This document shows positions 25,837-33,895 of a DNA stretch of 64,000 nucleotides, in pieces (position 1 is the first letter of the stretch; the number at the start of each line of letters is the position of its first letter). Below the pieces are notes generated by a model. The model worked only from the letters and a program-made list of their open reading frames with translations. It was not told the origin of the DNA and ran no database searches. A program made the position numbers and the translations under genes. This DNA is from Nocardioides sp. L-11A (GTDB lineage: Bacteria > Actinomycetota > Actinomycetes > Propionibacteriales > Nocardioidaceae), in contig CP124680.1 of assembly GCA_029961745.1 (NCBI GenBank), positions 5,208,001 through 5,272,000 of the forward strand, given 5' to 3'.

Positions 25837-26236
25837 CGACGATCGATCTCCTTGGCACCTGTCCCGGAACGTGACTGCCTACTATAGGAAGTAGTAAATC
25901 GGCCGACGAACCGGCCCACCGCTGCTCGATGCTGCCGCGCCGGTACGGCACCGTGGATCCACCGAGCCACCTTGCGGCGGCGGTTCCCTCCAGTGAGCGT
26001 GCTACGCCCGAGCGACAGGACCTCCTGACCGGGCGGATGGGGCCGACCGCCTGGCGAGCACTGGGTGCGCATGGGTCGCGAAGGGGTCGCCGAACTCGGT
26101 GGGTACGACGCCGCGAGGGTCGCGGTCGGACAATGCCATGCCGAGAATGCGCTCCCGTTCCTGCGGGCTTCGGGTCAAGTGCTCGACAGCATCCGCGACC
26201 ACGACTGCGGGACGCACCGCGGCCGGGGCGTCGGGC
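25837..26236. other. 400-bp stretch without a convincing gene
   Basis: The left end is the VanY promoter with its BlaI-like site. From about 25,920 to 26,236 no frame on either strand shows both a good start and actinobacterial codon bias. A leftward open stretch at about 26,000-26,200 has moderately protein-like composition (ADAVEHLTRSPQERERILGM) but no clear start or family. It may be a decayed gene. Confidence 0.5.
25879..25896. promoter_or_regulatory. BlaI-like operator upstream of the VanY-like gene
   Basis: CTACTATAGGAAGTAGTA contains TACTA and TAGTA half-sites 7 bp apart, ending 60 bp upstream of the GTG start. It closely resembles the other dyads of this region. Confidence 0.65.
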
Positions 26237-27388
26237 TCATCGCGCGCAGCGGCGAAGCAGGGCCTCGGCCGGCCCACGCCGTCCTGATCCGGCGAGCATG
26301 GCGGCACCGACCACCGTCGCGAGCCACGTGAGCAGGGCCAGCGCCGCCGCCTGCGTCGTACCGAGGACGGCGCCCAGGCCAAGAGTGTGCGCAGGGAGCA
26401 GGGCCCCGAACACGACGGTCTGCGCGAGATAGGCGCTCAGCGAACGCTCGCCGGTGGCGCGCAGGGCACGAGCGATGCGACCGTCTCGCCATCGCCGAGC
26501 GAGCAGGGTGATCGCCGCGAGGTAGCCGAGGCCGGCGAGGACGCCGGTGAGGATGTGGAGCCAGGACAGCGCCCCGACGACGAGGGACGATGGCTTCCAC
26601 AGTTGGATGGTCACGACCGCCATGGGGATGCCGCCCAGGACTCCGGCCGAGATGCCGACGAAGGCGGTGACCCGCAGCAGGATCAGGTACTCACACGGAC
26701 GTTCGAGCACTCGTCGGTGTGCTGCCCACATTCCCACGAGCACCGCACTCACGACGGACAGCAGGCCGAACGGGGTCATCAGCCACTCCAGCAGACGCCA
26801 CCCCAGGGCCGCGCCGGGATCCTCGATCGCGAAGGACCACAGGAAGCTGCGTTGGTCCGTCACCGTCGGGTCCGCGTAGACGGCGCCCTGTACGGCGGAG
26901 GCGACGAGCAGCCACGCCGCGGCGAGCCAGAGCAGTGCGCTCCCCCGCAGACGGGTCCGGGACGCCAGGACCACGCCGATCAGTCCGTACCAACCCAGCA
27001 CGTCCCCGGAGAAGGCCAGGGCCGCGTGGACCGCGCCGAAACCGATGAGCCACCAGGACCGCCGACGCAGAGCCGACGCCGCGCCGCGTTCGTCGCCTGC
27101 GGAACGGACGCGGTCCGCGATCCGCACCATCCCGTAGCCGAACAGCGCGGCGAACAGCGGATAGGCACGGGAGTCGACCCAGGTCACCAGCAGCGCCGTG
27201 ACGCCGAGGTCGAGGGGGTTCTCCTCGACGATGTGTTGGCGCGGGCCGTAGGCACGGGCGTGCAAGTAGATCATCACGTTGGCGAGCGCGATCAGCGCCA
27301 GCGCGAGGCCCCGCGCAAGATCGGGCGCGGCCGCGCGAGCAGCGACCGCCCCATCGACGAGCGGGAGGCAGTGGGTCGGCGAAGCCAT
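26237..27388 (-). CDS. DUF418 (YeiB-like) multi-spanning membrane protein
   Basis: This 383-residue protein has about nine or ten membrane helices. It begins DLARGLALALIALANVMIYL and ends with SLSAYLAQTVVFGALLPAHTLGLG, the conserved C-terminal DUF418 block with its RSLSAYL signature. Biochemical function is unknown; members resemble acyltransferase-3 proteins and often occur near transport or stress genes. The ATG at 27388 follows GGAG at short spacing. It is divergent from a two-component system, 92 bp apart, which may regulate it. Confidence 0.85.
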   Translation of the reverse strand: MASPTHCLPLVDGAVAARAAAPDLARGLALALIALANVMIYLHARAYGPRQHIVEENPLDLGVTALLVTWVDSRAYPLFAALFGYGMVRIADRVRSAGDERGAASALRRRSWWLIGFGAVHAALAFSGDVLGWYGLIGVVLASRTRLRGSALLWLAAAWLLVASAVQGAVYADPTVTDQRSFLWSFAIEDPGAALGWRLLEWLMTPFGLLSVVSAVLVGMWAAHRRVLERPCEYLILLRVTAFVGISAGVLGGIPMAVVTIQLWKPSSLVVGALSWLHILTGVLAGLGYLAAITLLARRWRDGRIARALRATGERSLSAYLAQTVVFGALLPAHTLGLGAVLGTTQAAALALLTWLATVVGAAMLAGSGRRGPAEALLRRCAR

Positions 27389-27480
27389 GATCTCCACGCT
27401 AGGGACGCAACCCGGCCGACAGATCCCCCGATCGACGGATGGCGCGCCCGTCGAGCCCGCCTGCGTGTGACAATCGGGGC

Positions 27481-28710
27481 GTGTCGACGATCTGGGACAG
27501 GCTGATGTCCCTCCGTCGGTCGGATCGCATGTGGATCGCGCTTCCCTACGGGGTGTTGGCCGGGACCGTCGTCCTGACGGCTGCGACCGCCCGGCCCGCA
27601 CCCGCGGTGGTGCTCCAGATCGTCGCGGTCTCGGTGGCAGTGGCGGCCTGGCACGCGTGGTGGGTCGTCCTCCACCCTCAGTGGCTGGAGGCGCGCCTGC
27701 TGCCGATGGCCCTCTACTTCGTCGGACTGCTTGCGCTCACCGATCACCTGACCGAGCTCAGCTTCACCTTCTTCGCGCTGCAGCTCGTGTGCTACCCGAT
27801 GGCCTTCGTGGCGTTGCCCGGCGTCGCCGCGTACGCCGGCGTCGCGGCGACCACGGCCGTCTCGATCCTCGGATCGGCGCCGAGGACCTGGACGCTCGAG
27901 CAGGTGAGCCTCGCCGCGGCGACGGCGGCCCTCGTCGGGGTTGCGGGCGGGGCGATCCGCGCGCTCGAGGCAGAGACGGCCGGACGGCACGCCGCGCTGG
28001 CTGCGCTCGCGGCCGCACACGCCGACCTCCAACGTGCGCTCGACGAGAATCTCGGCTTGCAGGAGCGGCTCCTCGCCGAGGCGCGGGCCGCCGGCGTCGC
28101 CGGGGAGCGCACCCGGCTGGCGGGCGAGATCCACGACACCCTCGCTGCGGGACTCGCCGGGATCCTGACGCAGCTGGAGGCACTCGATGCCCAACTGGGG
28201 CCGGAGCACGAGCTGCACCGGCGCGTCCGGACCAGCACCGCACTGGCGCGCGAGTGCCTGCGGGACGCGCGCAGATCCGTGCACGCTCTCCGCCCCAGTG
28301 CCCTCGACAGAGGAACGCTTCCTGCCGCGCTGGCCGAGGTGGCGGCGCAGGCGGAACGGACCCACCAGCTGCCGGTCCGCCTCCACGTCGTCGGCGAACA
28401 GGTCGCCGTGTCCGACGCTGCGGAAGACGTCCTCGTCCGCGCCGCGCAGGAGGCTCTCACCAACGTGGGACGCCATGCCCGCGCGTCGGCCGCCCACCTC
28501 ACGCTGTCGTACCTGGTCGACGCGTTGGCCCTCGACGTCTCCGACGACGGGGTGGGACTCTCCGCCGACCTCGCGACGGCGGAAGGACACGGCCTCCGGT
28601 TCATGAGAGAACGGGTCGACGGGGTCGCCGGTCGCCTGGAGCTGCGGTCCTCCGGCAGCACCGGCACCACGGTGACCGTGACGGTGCCGGCGCAGGTGGC
28701 CCGCCGATGA
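27481..28710 (+). CDS. Two-component sensor histidine kinase (HisKA_3 type)
   Basis: This 409-residue kinase has five or six N-terminal membrane helices (residues about 15-155), a coiled linker (165-205), a HisKA_3 dimerisation domain with phospho-acceptor His218 (LAGEIHDTLAAGLAGILTQLEAL), and an HATPase domain with N-box EALTNVGRHARAS and G-box DDGVGL. It senses a membrane or envelope signal and phosphorylates the NarL-type regulator encoded next. The GTG at 27481 is preferred; an in-frame upstream start would lack coding character. Its stop overlaps the regulator start (ATGA). Confidence 0.92.
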   Translation: MSTIWDRLMSLRRSDRMWIALPYGVLAGTVVLTAATARPAPAVVLQIVAVSVAVAAWHAWWVVLHPQWLEARLLPMALYFVGLLALTDHLTELSFTFFALQLVCYPMAFVALPGVAAYAGVAATTAVSILGSAPRTWTLEQVSLAAATAALVGVAGGAIRALEAETAGRHAALAALAAAHADLQRALDENLGLQERLLAEARAAGVAGERTRLAGEIHDTLAAGLAGILTQLEALDAQLGPEHELHRRVRTSTALARECLRDARRSVHALRPSALDRGTLPAALAEVAAQAERTHQLPVRLHVVGEQVAVSDAAEDVLVRAAQEALTNVGRHARASAAHLTLSYLVDALALDVSDDGVGLSADLATAEGHGLRFMRERVDGVAGRLELRSSGSTGTTVTVTVPAQVARR

Positions 28711-29324
28711 CCGAGCCGATCCGGGTACTCCTCGTGGACGACCACCCCGTCGTCCGGGACGGCCTGCGCGGTCAACTCACCGCCCACGACGACATCACCG
28801 TGGTCGGCGAGGCGGGCAGCGCGGAAGAGGCGCTGGCCCTGCTGGACAGTCGCTCCGTCGACCTCGTGCTCACCGACCTGCGGATGCCGGGAATCGGCGG
28901 CATCGAGCTGATCCACGCCGTCCGTCGGTCCTGGCCTGACACCATGCTCCTCGTCCTCACCACCTACGACACGGACGACGACATCCGCGACGCGCTGGCT
29001 GCCGGCGCCCGCGGCTACCTCCTCAAGGACGCCACCCGCGAAGCGGTCATCGCCGCCATCCGCAGCGCGAGCCGCGGCGAAGCGGCCTACTCTCCCGAGG
29101 TGGTTCACCGGCTATCCAGCCCGCCGCCACGCCCCCTCCTCACCGCCCGGGAGCTCGAGGTCCTGCAGCTGGTGGCCGAAGGACGAACCAACCATCAGAT
29201 CGGCGTCCAGCTCTTCATCGGCGAAGCGACGGTGAAGACCCACCTGCAGCACATCATGGGCAAACTCGACGCCCCGGACCGGGCAGCCGCGGTCGCGGTC
29301 GCCTACCGCCACCGGCTGCTCTGA
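28707..29324 (+). CDS. NarL/FixJ-family response regulator
   Basis: This 205-residue regulator has a receiver domain (phospho-acceptor Asp57 in LVLTDLRMPG, acidic pair DD at 11-12, Lys in YLLKDATRE) and a LuxR-type helix-turn-helix (LTARELEVLQLVAEGRTNHQIG...ATVKTHLQHIMGKL). It is coupled to the kinase gene by a 4-bp overlap. Targets are not shown by sequence; the divergent DUF418 gene is the obvious candidate. A hairpin at 29393-29423 probably ends the transcript. Confidence 0.93.
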   Translation: MTEPIRVLLVDDHPVVRDGLRGQLTAHDDITVVGEAGSAEEALALLDSRSVDLVLTDLRMPGIGGIELIHAVRRSWPDTMLLVLTTYDTDDDIRDALAAGARGYLLKDATREAVIAAIRSASRGEAAYSPEVVHRLSSPPPRPLLTARELEVLQLVAEGRTNHQIGVQLFIGEATVKTHLQHIMGKLDAPDRAAAVAVAYRHRLL

Positions 29325-29392
29325 GCCGGCTACCCTCCGACAGGACAGGTGGCCCCAGCGACACTGGACCATGAGTGGTTCTTGAGCCGAAG

Positions 29393-29423
29393 AAGGCCCA
29401 CCTCCCTTGGGGAAGTGGGCCTT
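29393..29423. terminator. Bidirectional terminator hairpin
   Basis: AAGGCCCAC (29393-29401) pairs with GTGGGCCTT (29415-29423). It lies downstream of the response regulator on one strand and of tRNA-Arg on the other, with short T-rich tails on both sides. Confidence 0.7.
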
Positions 29424-29459
29424 TCGACCTGTTGGCGCAGGTCATGCGGTGGACCGAGC

Positions 29460-29532
29460 TGCGCGCCTGTAGGGATTCGAACCCCAAACCTTCTGATCCG
29501 TAGTCAGATGCTCTATCCGTTGAGCTACAGGC
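29460..29532 (-). tRNA. tRNA-Arg (anticodon ACG)
   Basis: A 73-nt cloverleaf on the minus strand. The 7-bp acceptor stem is GCGCCTG/CAGGCGC with discriminator A. The anticodon stem-loop is TCTGA-CTACGGA-TCAGA, giving ACG (decoded as inosine for CGN codons), and the T-arm carries GTTCGAATC. CCA is not encoded. Confidence 0.97.
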
Positions 29533-29632
29533 GCCCGTCACCGAAGCGACCGCATGAGAATAGCCGAGAGGGCCTGCAGATGCCGAATCACCGCCACCGC
29601 CGACGGTCGGGACGGTGTGGAACCATGACGCC

Positions 29633-30640
29633 ATGACCGCCTACGAGCCCGAGGACCGGGCCCTCTTCGAGGAGGAGGCGATCGGTCTCTACGAGCAGGT
29701 GCTGGCCGAGGGCGGGCTGGCGGCCGACGACCCGCGCCTGGTCGAGGGCGCGCCGCTGCGGCGGGCGTTCGACCTGCTGGTCGAGCTGGGCCTGCTGCAG
29801 CTGGACGCGTCGCGGAAGACGTGGCGACCGCTGGAGCCGAGCAACGCGCAGTCGCGGGTCGTGACGCCGCTGGGCAACGAGGGGGCGCGGCTGCTCGAGG
29901 AGTCCGCGCGCTGGGCGAGTGCCTTCTCGCATCTCGCGCAGAGCTGGCGGCGGTCGCCGGCGGCGAGTGAGTCGGGGCCGTTCCTCTACCTGCACGGCGA
30001 GGCGATCAATCCCTATCTGACGACCCTGGTCAGCGAGGCCCAGGAGGAGCTGCTGACGGCACAGCCGCAGGCCACCCGGAGCGCCAAGACGGTGGCGGAG
30101 GCGGCGGTGCGCGACGTGGCCGCGCTCAAGCGAGGGCTGACGATGCGCACTCTGTACCAGCACAGCGCGCGGCGGCACCCGGCGACGCACAAGTACGTCG
30201 CGACCGTGACCGAGCAGGGTGCGGAGGTCCGCACGCTCGACGAGTTCTTCAACCGGATGATCGTGGTCGACCGCCGGGTCGCGCTGATCCCGGCCGCCGA
30301 CAGCCTGGCGACCGCGGTCGTCGTACGGGAGCCGGCGATCGTGGCGTACCTCGTCGACGTCTTCGAACGCGCCTTCGCGCGGGGCCGCCCGTTCGCGAGC
30401 GCGGGACACAGCGTGACCAAGGAGATCGCGTCCGAGCAGCGGTCGATGACCATCCGGATGCTGATCGAGGGCCATGCCGACGCGGTGAGCGCGAAGCGGC
30501 TCGGGGTGAGCCCTCGGACGTACGCCGGGTACGTGGCCGAGCTCAAGGAGGAGTACGACGCCGAGACGCGCTTCCAGCTCGGCTACACCATGGGGACCCT
30601 GGGCATAGCCGGTCAGGACGACGACGTCACGTCGTCCTGA
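29633..30640 (+). CDS. LuxR/TrmB-like regulator with PLD-like sensor domain
   Basis: This 335-residue protein has three parts. Residues about 25-85 look like a winged helix (RRAFDLLVELGLLQLD). The middle, about 110-255, resembles the phospholipase-D-like sensor of TrmB-type regulators (GEAINPYLTTLVSEAQEELL, then DEFFNRMIVVDRRVALIPA). The C-terminal end holds a LuxR-type helix-turn-helix (MTIRMLIEGHADAVSAKRLGVSPRTYAGY). The ATG at 29633 has no good ribosome site. Its stop lies 24 bp from the stop of a facing 44-codon gene for an exported peptide, so this is a plausible peptide sensor and regulator. Ligand and targets are unknown. Confidence 0.82.
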   Translation: MTAYEPEDRALFEEEAIGLYEQVLAEGGLAADDPRLVEGAPLRRAFDLLVELGLLQLDASRKTWRPLEPSNAQSRVVTPLGNEGARLLEESARWASAFSHLAQSWRRSPAASESGPFLYLHGEAINPYLTTLVSEAQEELLTAQPQATRSAKTVAEAAVRDVAALKRGLTMRTLYQHSARRHPATHKYVATVTEQGAEVRTLDEFFNRMIVVDRRVALIPAADSLATAVVVREPAIVAYLVDVFERAFARGRPFASAGHSVTKEIASEQRSMTIRMLIEGHADAVSAKRLGVSPRTYAGYVAELKEEYDAETRFQLGYTMGTLGIAGQDDDVTSS

Positions 30641-30664
30641 CCGGACAGGATCCGAGCGCCTCCG

Positions 30665-30799
30665 TCAGCGGTGCGCGCCGGGGAAGACCCGCCAACCCCA
30701 GCCCGTGTCGGCCTCGGCCGCCGTGGGAAGGGAGACGATGCCGGCCGCGGTGATCAGTGCTGCCAGCGTGAAAGCGGTCTTGCGAGCGAGCTTCTTCAT
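30665..30799 (-). CDS. Small exported peptide, candidate signalling peptide
   Basis: A 44-codon gene with a clean secretion signal: basic start MKKLARK, hydrophobic core TAFTLAALITAAGIVSL, and a cleavage site after PTAAEA. The predicted mature product is the 14-residue DTGWGWRVFPGAHR. The ATG at 30799 follows GAGGGGA with a 7-nt spacer. It is too short for usual gene calling and faces the LuxR/PLD-type regulator, with 24 bp between stops. That pairing suggests the peptide is a signal sensed directly or indirectly by the regulator. No cysteines, so no disulfide; the Trp-rich GWGW core is distinctive. Function is inferred only from layout. Confidence 0.7.
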   Translation of the reverse strand: MKKLARKTAFTLAALITAAGIVSLPTAAEADTGWGWRVFPGAHR

Positions 30800-30915
30800 T
30801 GAGCATTCCCCTCACTGGTGGGCGGCCGGGTGCCGTCCCTCCGGGTACCCGAGCCGCTGGCGCCTACCCCCTGACGACGCTTTCAAACATCCTTCCCCAA
30901 AGCGGCCCAATAAGC

Positions 30916-30948
30916 GAGGCCCCCGGTCGAGTGACGACCGGGGGCCTC
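30916..30948. terminator. 14-bp terminator hairpin after tRNA-Ser(GCT)
   Basis: GAGGCCCCCGGTCG (30916-30929) pairs perfectly with 30935-30948 around a 5-nt loop, 8 bp beyond the tRNA 3' end. It also separates the tRNA from the promoter of the small-peptide gene downstream on the same strand. Confidence 0.85.
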
Positions 30949-30956
30949 GTTCGCGG

Positions 30957-31047
30957 CGGAGGCGGAGGGATTTGAACCCTCGATGGGGTTGTAGCCCCAA
31001 ACCCGCTTAGCAGGCGGGCGCCATAGACCAGACTAGGCGACGCCTCC
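30957..31047 (-). tRNA. tRNA-Ser (anticodon GCT)
   Basis: A 91-nt class II tRNA on the minus strand. The acceptor is GGAGGCG/CGCCTCC with discriminator G, the anticodon arm is CCCGC-CTGCTAA-GCGGG, there is a long variable arm, and the T-arm is GAGGG-TTCAAAT-CCCTC. CCA is not encoded. Confidence 0.96.
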
Positions 31048-31148
31048 TCCACCGCACCGGTCATAGACCGGACAGCGTGGGCAAGGCTACAAGGAGCGCC
31101 GGGGAGCGGACCAATCGGGCCCCGTCCACGGCCCCGGGAGCGGGCCGG

Positions 31149-31607
31149 TCAGCGGGCGGCGCGCCGCAGATGCTCCCGTACGTCGCGCGCGAAGTCGTCC
31201 TTGTCCGCGGCGACGAGCTGCATCGGGATGGTCGTACTGCGTCCGTCACGCAGCCGCAGCACGAGGCAGTCGATCCCGGACGGTGCGGCCGCGACGGCGT
31301 CCTCGACCTCGGCCCAGCGCGCGTCGGTCGCCCCGGCGGCGCGGATCATCCGGACCTGGTAGCCGGCGTCGGTGAGCCGGACGACGACCAGCCGCGAGCG
31401 GAGCCACCAGCCGAGCCCGATCAGGCCGAGCAGGCCCACTCCCAGCACGAGGACCAGGAGATCGGCGTTGAGGTCGGCCGCCACCACGACGGCCGTGACC
31501 ACGAGCAGCACCAGGGCGAGCAGCACCAGGTAGGCCCCGACGAAGCGCGCCATGACCGGCGGCGCGAGACGGTAGTCGGTGACCCCGGACGGCTGTGTGC
31601 TGCTCAT
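31149..31607 (-). CDS. Small membrane protein with PH-like C-terminal domain (hypothetical)
   Basis: This 152-residue protein has two adjacent membrane helices (about 18-40 and 45-66) followed by a soluble beta-rich domain (RLTDAGYQVRMIRAAGATDARWAEVEDA...GIDCLVLRLRDGR). The layout resembles actinobacterial bacterial-PH or DUF3093-type proteins, but I cannot name a family with confidence. The ATG at 31607 was chosen; one three codons earlier is possible and neither has a clear ribosome site. It lies between two tRNA-Ser genes. Confidence 0.65.
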   Translation of the reverse strand: MSSTQPSGVTDYRLAPPVMARFVGAYLVLLALVLLVVTAVVVAADLNADLLVLVLGVGLLGLIGLGWWLRSRLVVVRLTDAGYQVRMIRAAGATDARWAEVEDAVAAAPSGIDCLVLRLRDGRSTTIPMQLVAADKDDFARDVREHLRRAAR

Positions 31608-31708
31608 GACCGGCATTGTTCAACGCCGGGCGAGGACGGGGCAAAGCCGCGACGACCGGGACCACTAGACTCGCGGGGTCCGGGGCGACGCGTGCGTCGT
31701 ACGGGCGT

Positions 31709-31793
31709 GGAGGGGTGCCGGAGTGGCCGATCGGAACCGCCTTGAAAGCGGTCGTAGGGAGACCTACCGCGGGTTCGAATCCCGCCCCCTCTG
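31709..31793 (+). tRNA. tRNA-Ser (anticodon TGA)
   Basis: An 85-nt class II tRNA. The acceptor is GGAGGGG paired with CCCCTCT (one G-U), with discriminator G. The anticodon arm is ACCGC-CTTGAAA-GCGGT, there is a long variable arm, and the T-arm is GCGGG-TTCGAAT-CCCGC. Directly after it begins a 57-bp tandem repeat. Confidence 0.96.
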
Positions 31794-31918
31794 CTGAGGC
31801 GCAGCGGAGCAAGCCTCTGCCGAGGGGGCGTCGGCCGGGCGTGGCGGCTGCTGAGGCGCAGCGGAGCAAGCCTCTGCCGAGGGGGCGTCGGCCGGGCGTG
31901 GCGGCTGCTGAGGCGCAG
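31791..31918. repeat. 57-bp tandem repeat at the tRNA-Ser 3' end
   Basis: Two full identical copies (31791-31847 and 31848-31904) and a 14-bp partial third copy start with CTGCTGAGGCGCAG, the first three bases of the array being the last bases of the tRNA gene. Each unit can fold (GAGGC...GCCTC). It may be a duplicated terminator or a scar of repeated recombination at the tRNA end. Confidence 0.85.
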
Positions 31919-31993
31919 GCATCTACCCGGGTGTTGTGACACCTACCCGGGCGCTATTGCAGCGAAATTCGTGCTGTAACCCTTAGTTACAAG
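31919..31993. repeat. Dispersed palindromic element, copy 2 (one end only)
   Basis: The minus-strand reading begins CTTGTAACTAAGGGTTACAG, then CACGAATTTC, then two CCCGGGTAG boxes. It matches one end of the element at 50122-50361. The opposite CTTGTAAC arm is missing; the 57-bp tandem repeat occupies that side. As in the other copies, the end lies 10 bp from the stop of a leftward gene (32004). Confidence 0.75.
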
Positions 31994-32003
31994 GGGCGCC
32001 GCG

Positions 32004-33023
32004 TCACAGGAGGGGGGCGAACCGTCCCGGCTCGGGGCGGACGGCGGCCGCCTGCTCCGCGGAGCGACTGCGGCGGCCCCGGTTGCCGGTGAGGGCGAGG
32101 TCGAGACGGATGAGCAGCCAGCCGAGGACCAGGCCCACGACCAGGCCGTAGACGACCGACAGGGTCGCCTCCTGGACCGAGACGGCGGGATTGGCGAGGG
32201 CGGTCGCGGTGGAGGAGGTGGCGGCCACGCCGAAGGCGCAGACCCACCAGCCCTGGCGGCGGCGGGCCCGCATGTGGCAGCCGTAGGCGAGGGCGGGTAC
32301 GCCGAGGACACTCGCGATCGGGCGTGGGAAGGCGCCCAGCGTGTCCCGGCTCCACGACACCCAGTCCAGCAGCTGGTCGACCAGACCGGTGGAGCCGTAG
32401 CGGCGCAGCAGCTCGGCGTACAGCAGGGTCGCGGCGAGCACGATCGCGCCGATCGCCACGATGATCAGGCCACGGCGACCCAGGCCGTGGAAGCCCGCGC
32501 CGAGCCGGTGGACGAGCACGATCGCGACCACGAACGCGAGCCCGAGCCCGACGTACTCGAACCGCTCCTTCTGGATGGCCGGCTCGAAGCCCACGGTGGC
32601 CATCGCGCCGACGCCGGCGACCAGCATGCCGACCACGCACTCGCGAGCGGCCGTGGCGATGCCGGCGGCCGGCACCGTGATCATCACGCCGAGGACGGCG
32701 GCGACCGCCGAGGTGCCGATGGCGGCGCCGGTGAGCAGGAGGTCGTTGTCGCTGGCCACCGCGACCAGGGCACAGGCGAGGGCGAGCGGCGCGAAGACCA
32801 GCGGGCGGCCGCCGGTCCGGGCCGCCAGGCCCCAGGTGAAGGCGGTCGCGACGCCGACCGCGCCCGCGGTCCCGAGCCACGTGGGCCCGACCGGGAGCAT
32901 CGCGCAGACCAGGGCGCCGGCGGCGGCGAGCACCAACAGGAACCAGATCGTCAGTGGCGCCCGCGAGGCCCCGAACTCACCGATGCGCTGCTCGAGCGGG
33001 ATACGGGAGGGGGTGCGGGACAC
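32004..33023 (-). CDS. Multi-spanning membrane protein (hypothetical)
   Basis: This 339-residue protein has about ten hydrophobic segments, starting with APLTIWFLLVLAAAGALVCAML and including GLIIVAIGAIVLAATLLYAEL. The C-terminus is a short charged tail. I do not recognise the family. No catalytic motif is evident. The start is GTG at 33023. It is followed by a nitrilase gene upstream on the same strand with a 31-bp gap, so the two may be co-transcribed, and its 3' end meets the palindromic element copy 2. Confidence 0.7.
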   Translation of the reverse strand: MSRTPSRIPLEQRIGEFGASRAPLTIWFLLVLAAAGALVCAMLPVGPTWLGTAGAVGVATAFTWGLAARTGGRPLVFAPLALACALVAVASDNDLLLTGAAIGTSAVAAVLGVMITVPAAGIATAARECVVGMLVAGVGAMATVGFEPAIQKERFEYVGLGLAFVVAIVLVHRLGAGFHGLGRRGLIIVAIGAIVLAATLLYAELLRRYGSTGLVDQLLDWVSWSRDTLGAFPRPIASVLGVPALAYGCHMRARRRQGWWVCAFGVAATSSTATALANPAVSVQEATLSVVYGLVVGLVLGWLLIRLDLALTGNRGRRSRSAEQAAAVRPEPGRFAPLL

Positions 33024-33054
33024 GGAGGAGCAGCCTATCCGGTGCGCGGCTGCT

Positions 33055-33858
33055 TCAGCGCAGCCGGCGGTTGAGCAGGGAGGGATTGACGCGGCGGGCC
33101 TCCTCCAGCACCGTGCGCTCGATCACGGTGCGCAGGACCTCCGGCTGCTCGGGCGAGCCCGGGCCGGCCTCGGCCAGCACCTCGCCGAAGGGGTCGAGCA
33201 CCAGCGAGTGGCCGCAATAGCGGGGAGCCGGCTGGCCGACCGCGGCGACGTACACCGTGTTCTCGATGGCGCGGGCACTCAGCAGCGTGCGCCAGTGGTG
33301 CACCTTGCGCGGGCCCGCGACCCAGGCGGCGGGCACCACGATCAGCTCGGCGCCGCGGTCGACGAGTGCCCGCGCGAGCTCGGGGAACCGGAGGTCGTAG
33401 CAGGTCATCAGCCCGACCTGCCAGCCGCGCACGTCGACGACGACCGGCTCGAGCGGGCCGGCGGTGAGGCGGTCGGACTCGCGGTAGCCGAAGGAGTCGT
33501 ACAGATGCACCTTCCGGTACGACGCCGCGGCGGCGCCGTCCAGGAGCAGGGTGTTGTAGGGCCGCTCGGGGTCGGGGCCGCACTCGAACATGCCGGCCAC
33601 GACCGTGGTGTCCGCGTCCGCCGCGGCCGCCGCGAGGGCGGCGCCGAAGGGCCCGTCGACCGGCTCGGCGTACGGCGCGACGTCGGAGCCGGCCTCCCCG
33701 AAGTCGCGGGCGAAGGCCTCCGGGAAGACGACGAGGTCGGTGTCCTGGCCGTGCTCGGCGCTGAGCCGGGTCAGGGCGTCCCGGTTGACCGCGGGGTCGA
33801 GCGCCGACGCGGCCTGCACCAGGGAGAGACGGAGCTGCCGGGAGGTGGGACTGGTCAC
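33055..33858 (-). CDS. Carbon-nitrogen hydrolase (nitrilase family amidase)
   Basis: This 267-residue single-domain enzyme has the catalytic triad visible: Glu in VVFPEAFARDF (about 47), Lys in SYRKVHLYDSF, and Cys in GLMTCYDLRFPELAR. Nitrilase-superfamily amidases of this size hydrolyse small amides such as deaminated glutathione (Nit1 type) or omega-amides. The GTG at 33858 is 37 bp from the divergent mobA start. A metabolite-repair role is plausible but not proven. Confidence 0.88.
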   Translation of the reverse strand: MTSPTSRQLRLSLVQAASALDPAVNRDALTRLSAEHGQDTDLVVFPEAFARDFGEAGSDVAPYAEPVDGPFGAALAAAAADADTTVVAGMFECGPDPERPYNTLLLDGAAAASYRKVHLYDSFGYRESDRLTAGPLEPVVVDVRGWQVGLMTCYDLRFPELARALVDRGAELIVVPAAWVAGPRKVHHWRTLLSARAIENTVYVAAVGQPAPRYCGHSLVLDPFGEVLAEAGPGSPEQPEVLRTVIERTVLEEARRVNPSLLNRRLR

Positions 33859-33895
33859 GGTGCCAGCGTAGGCGTGCGTTTGGGAGGATCCAGGG

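Noticed and set aside
25920..26236. Possible small genes in the gap after the VanY promoter
   Set aside because: No frame combines a start, ribosome site and recognisable or strongly biased coding content.
26237..29324. Horizontally acquired island (DUF418 plus two-component system)
   Set aside because: Codon use looks slightly more relaxed than in neighbours, but there are no mobility genes, no boundary repeats, and the difference is too weak to claim by eye.
31791..31918. CRISPR or VNTR coding repeat
   Set aside because: Copies are directly abutted without spacers and do not lie in a gene.
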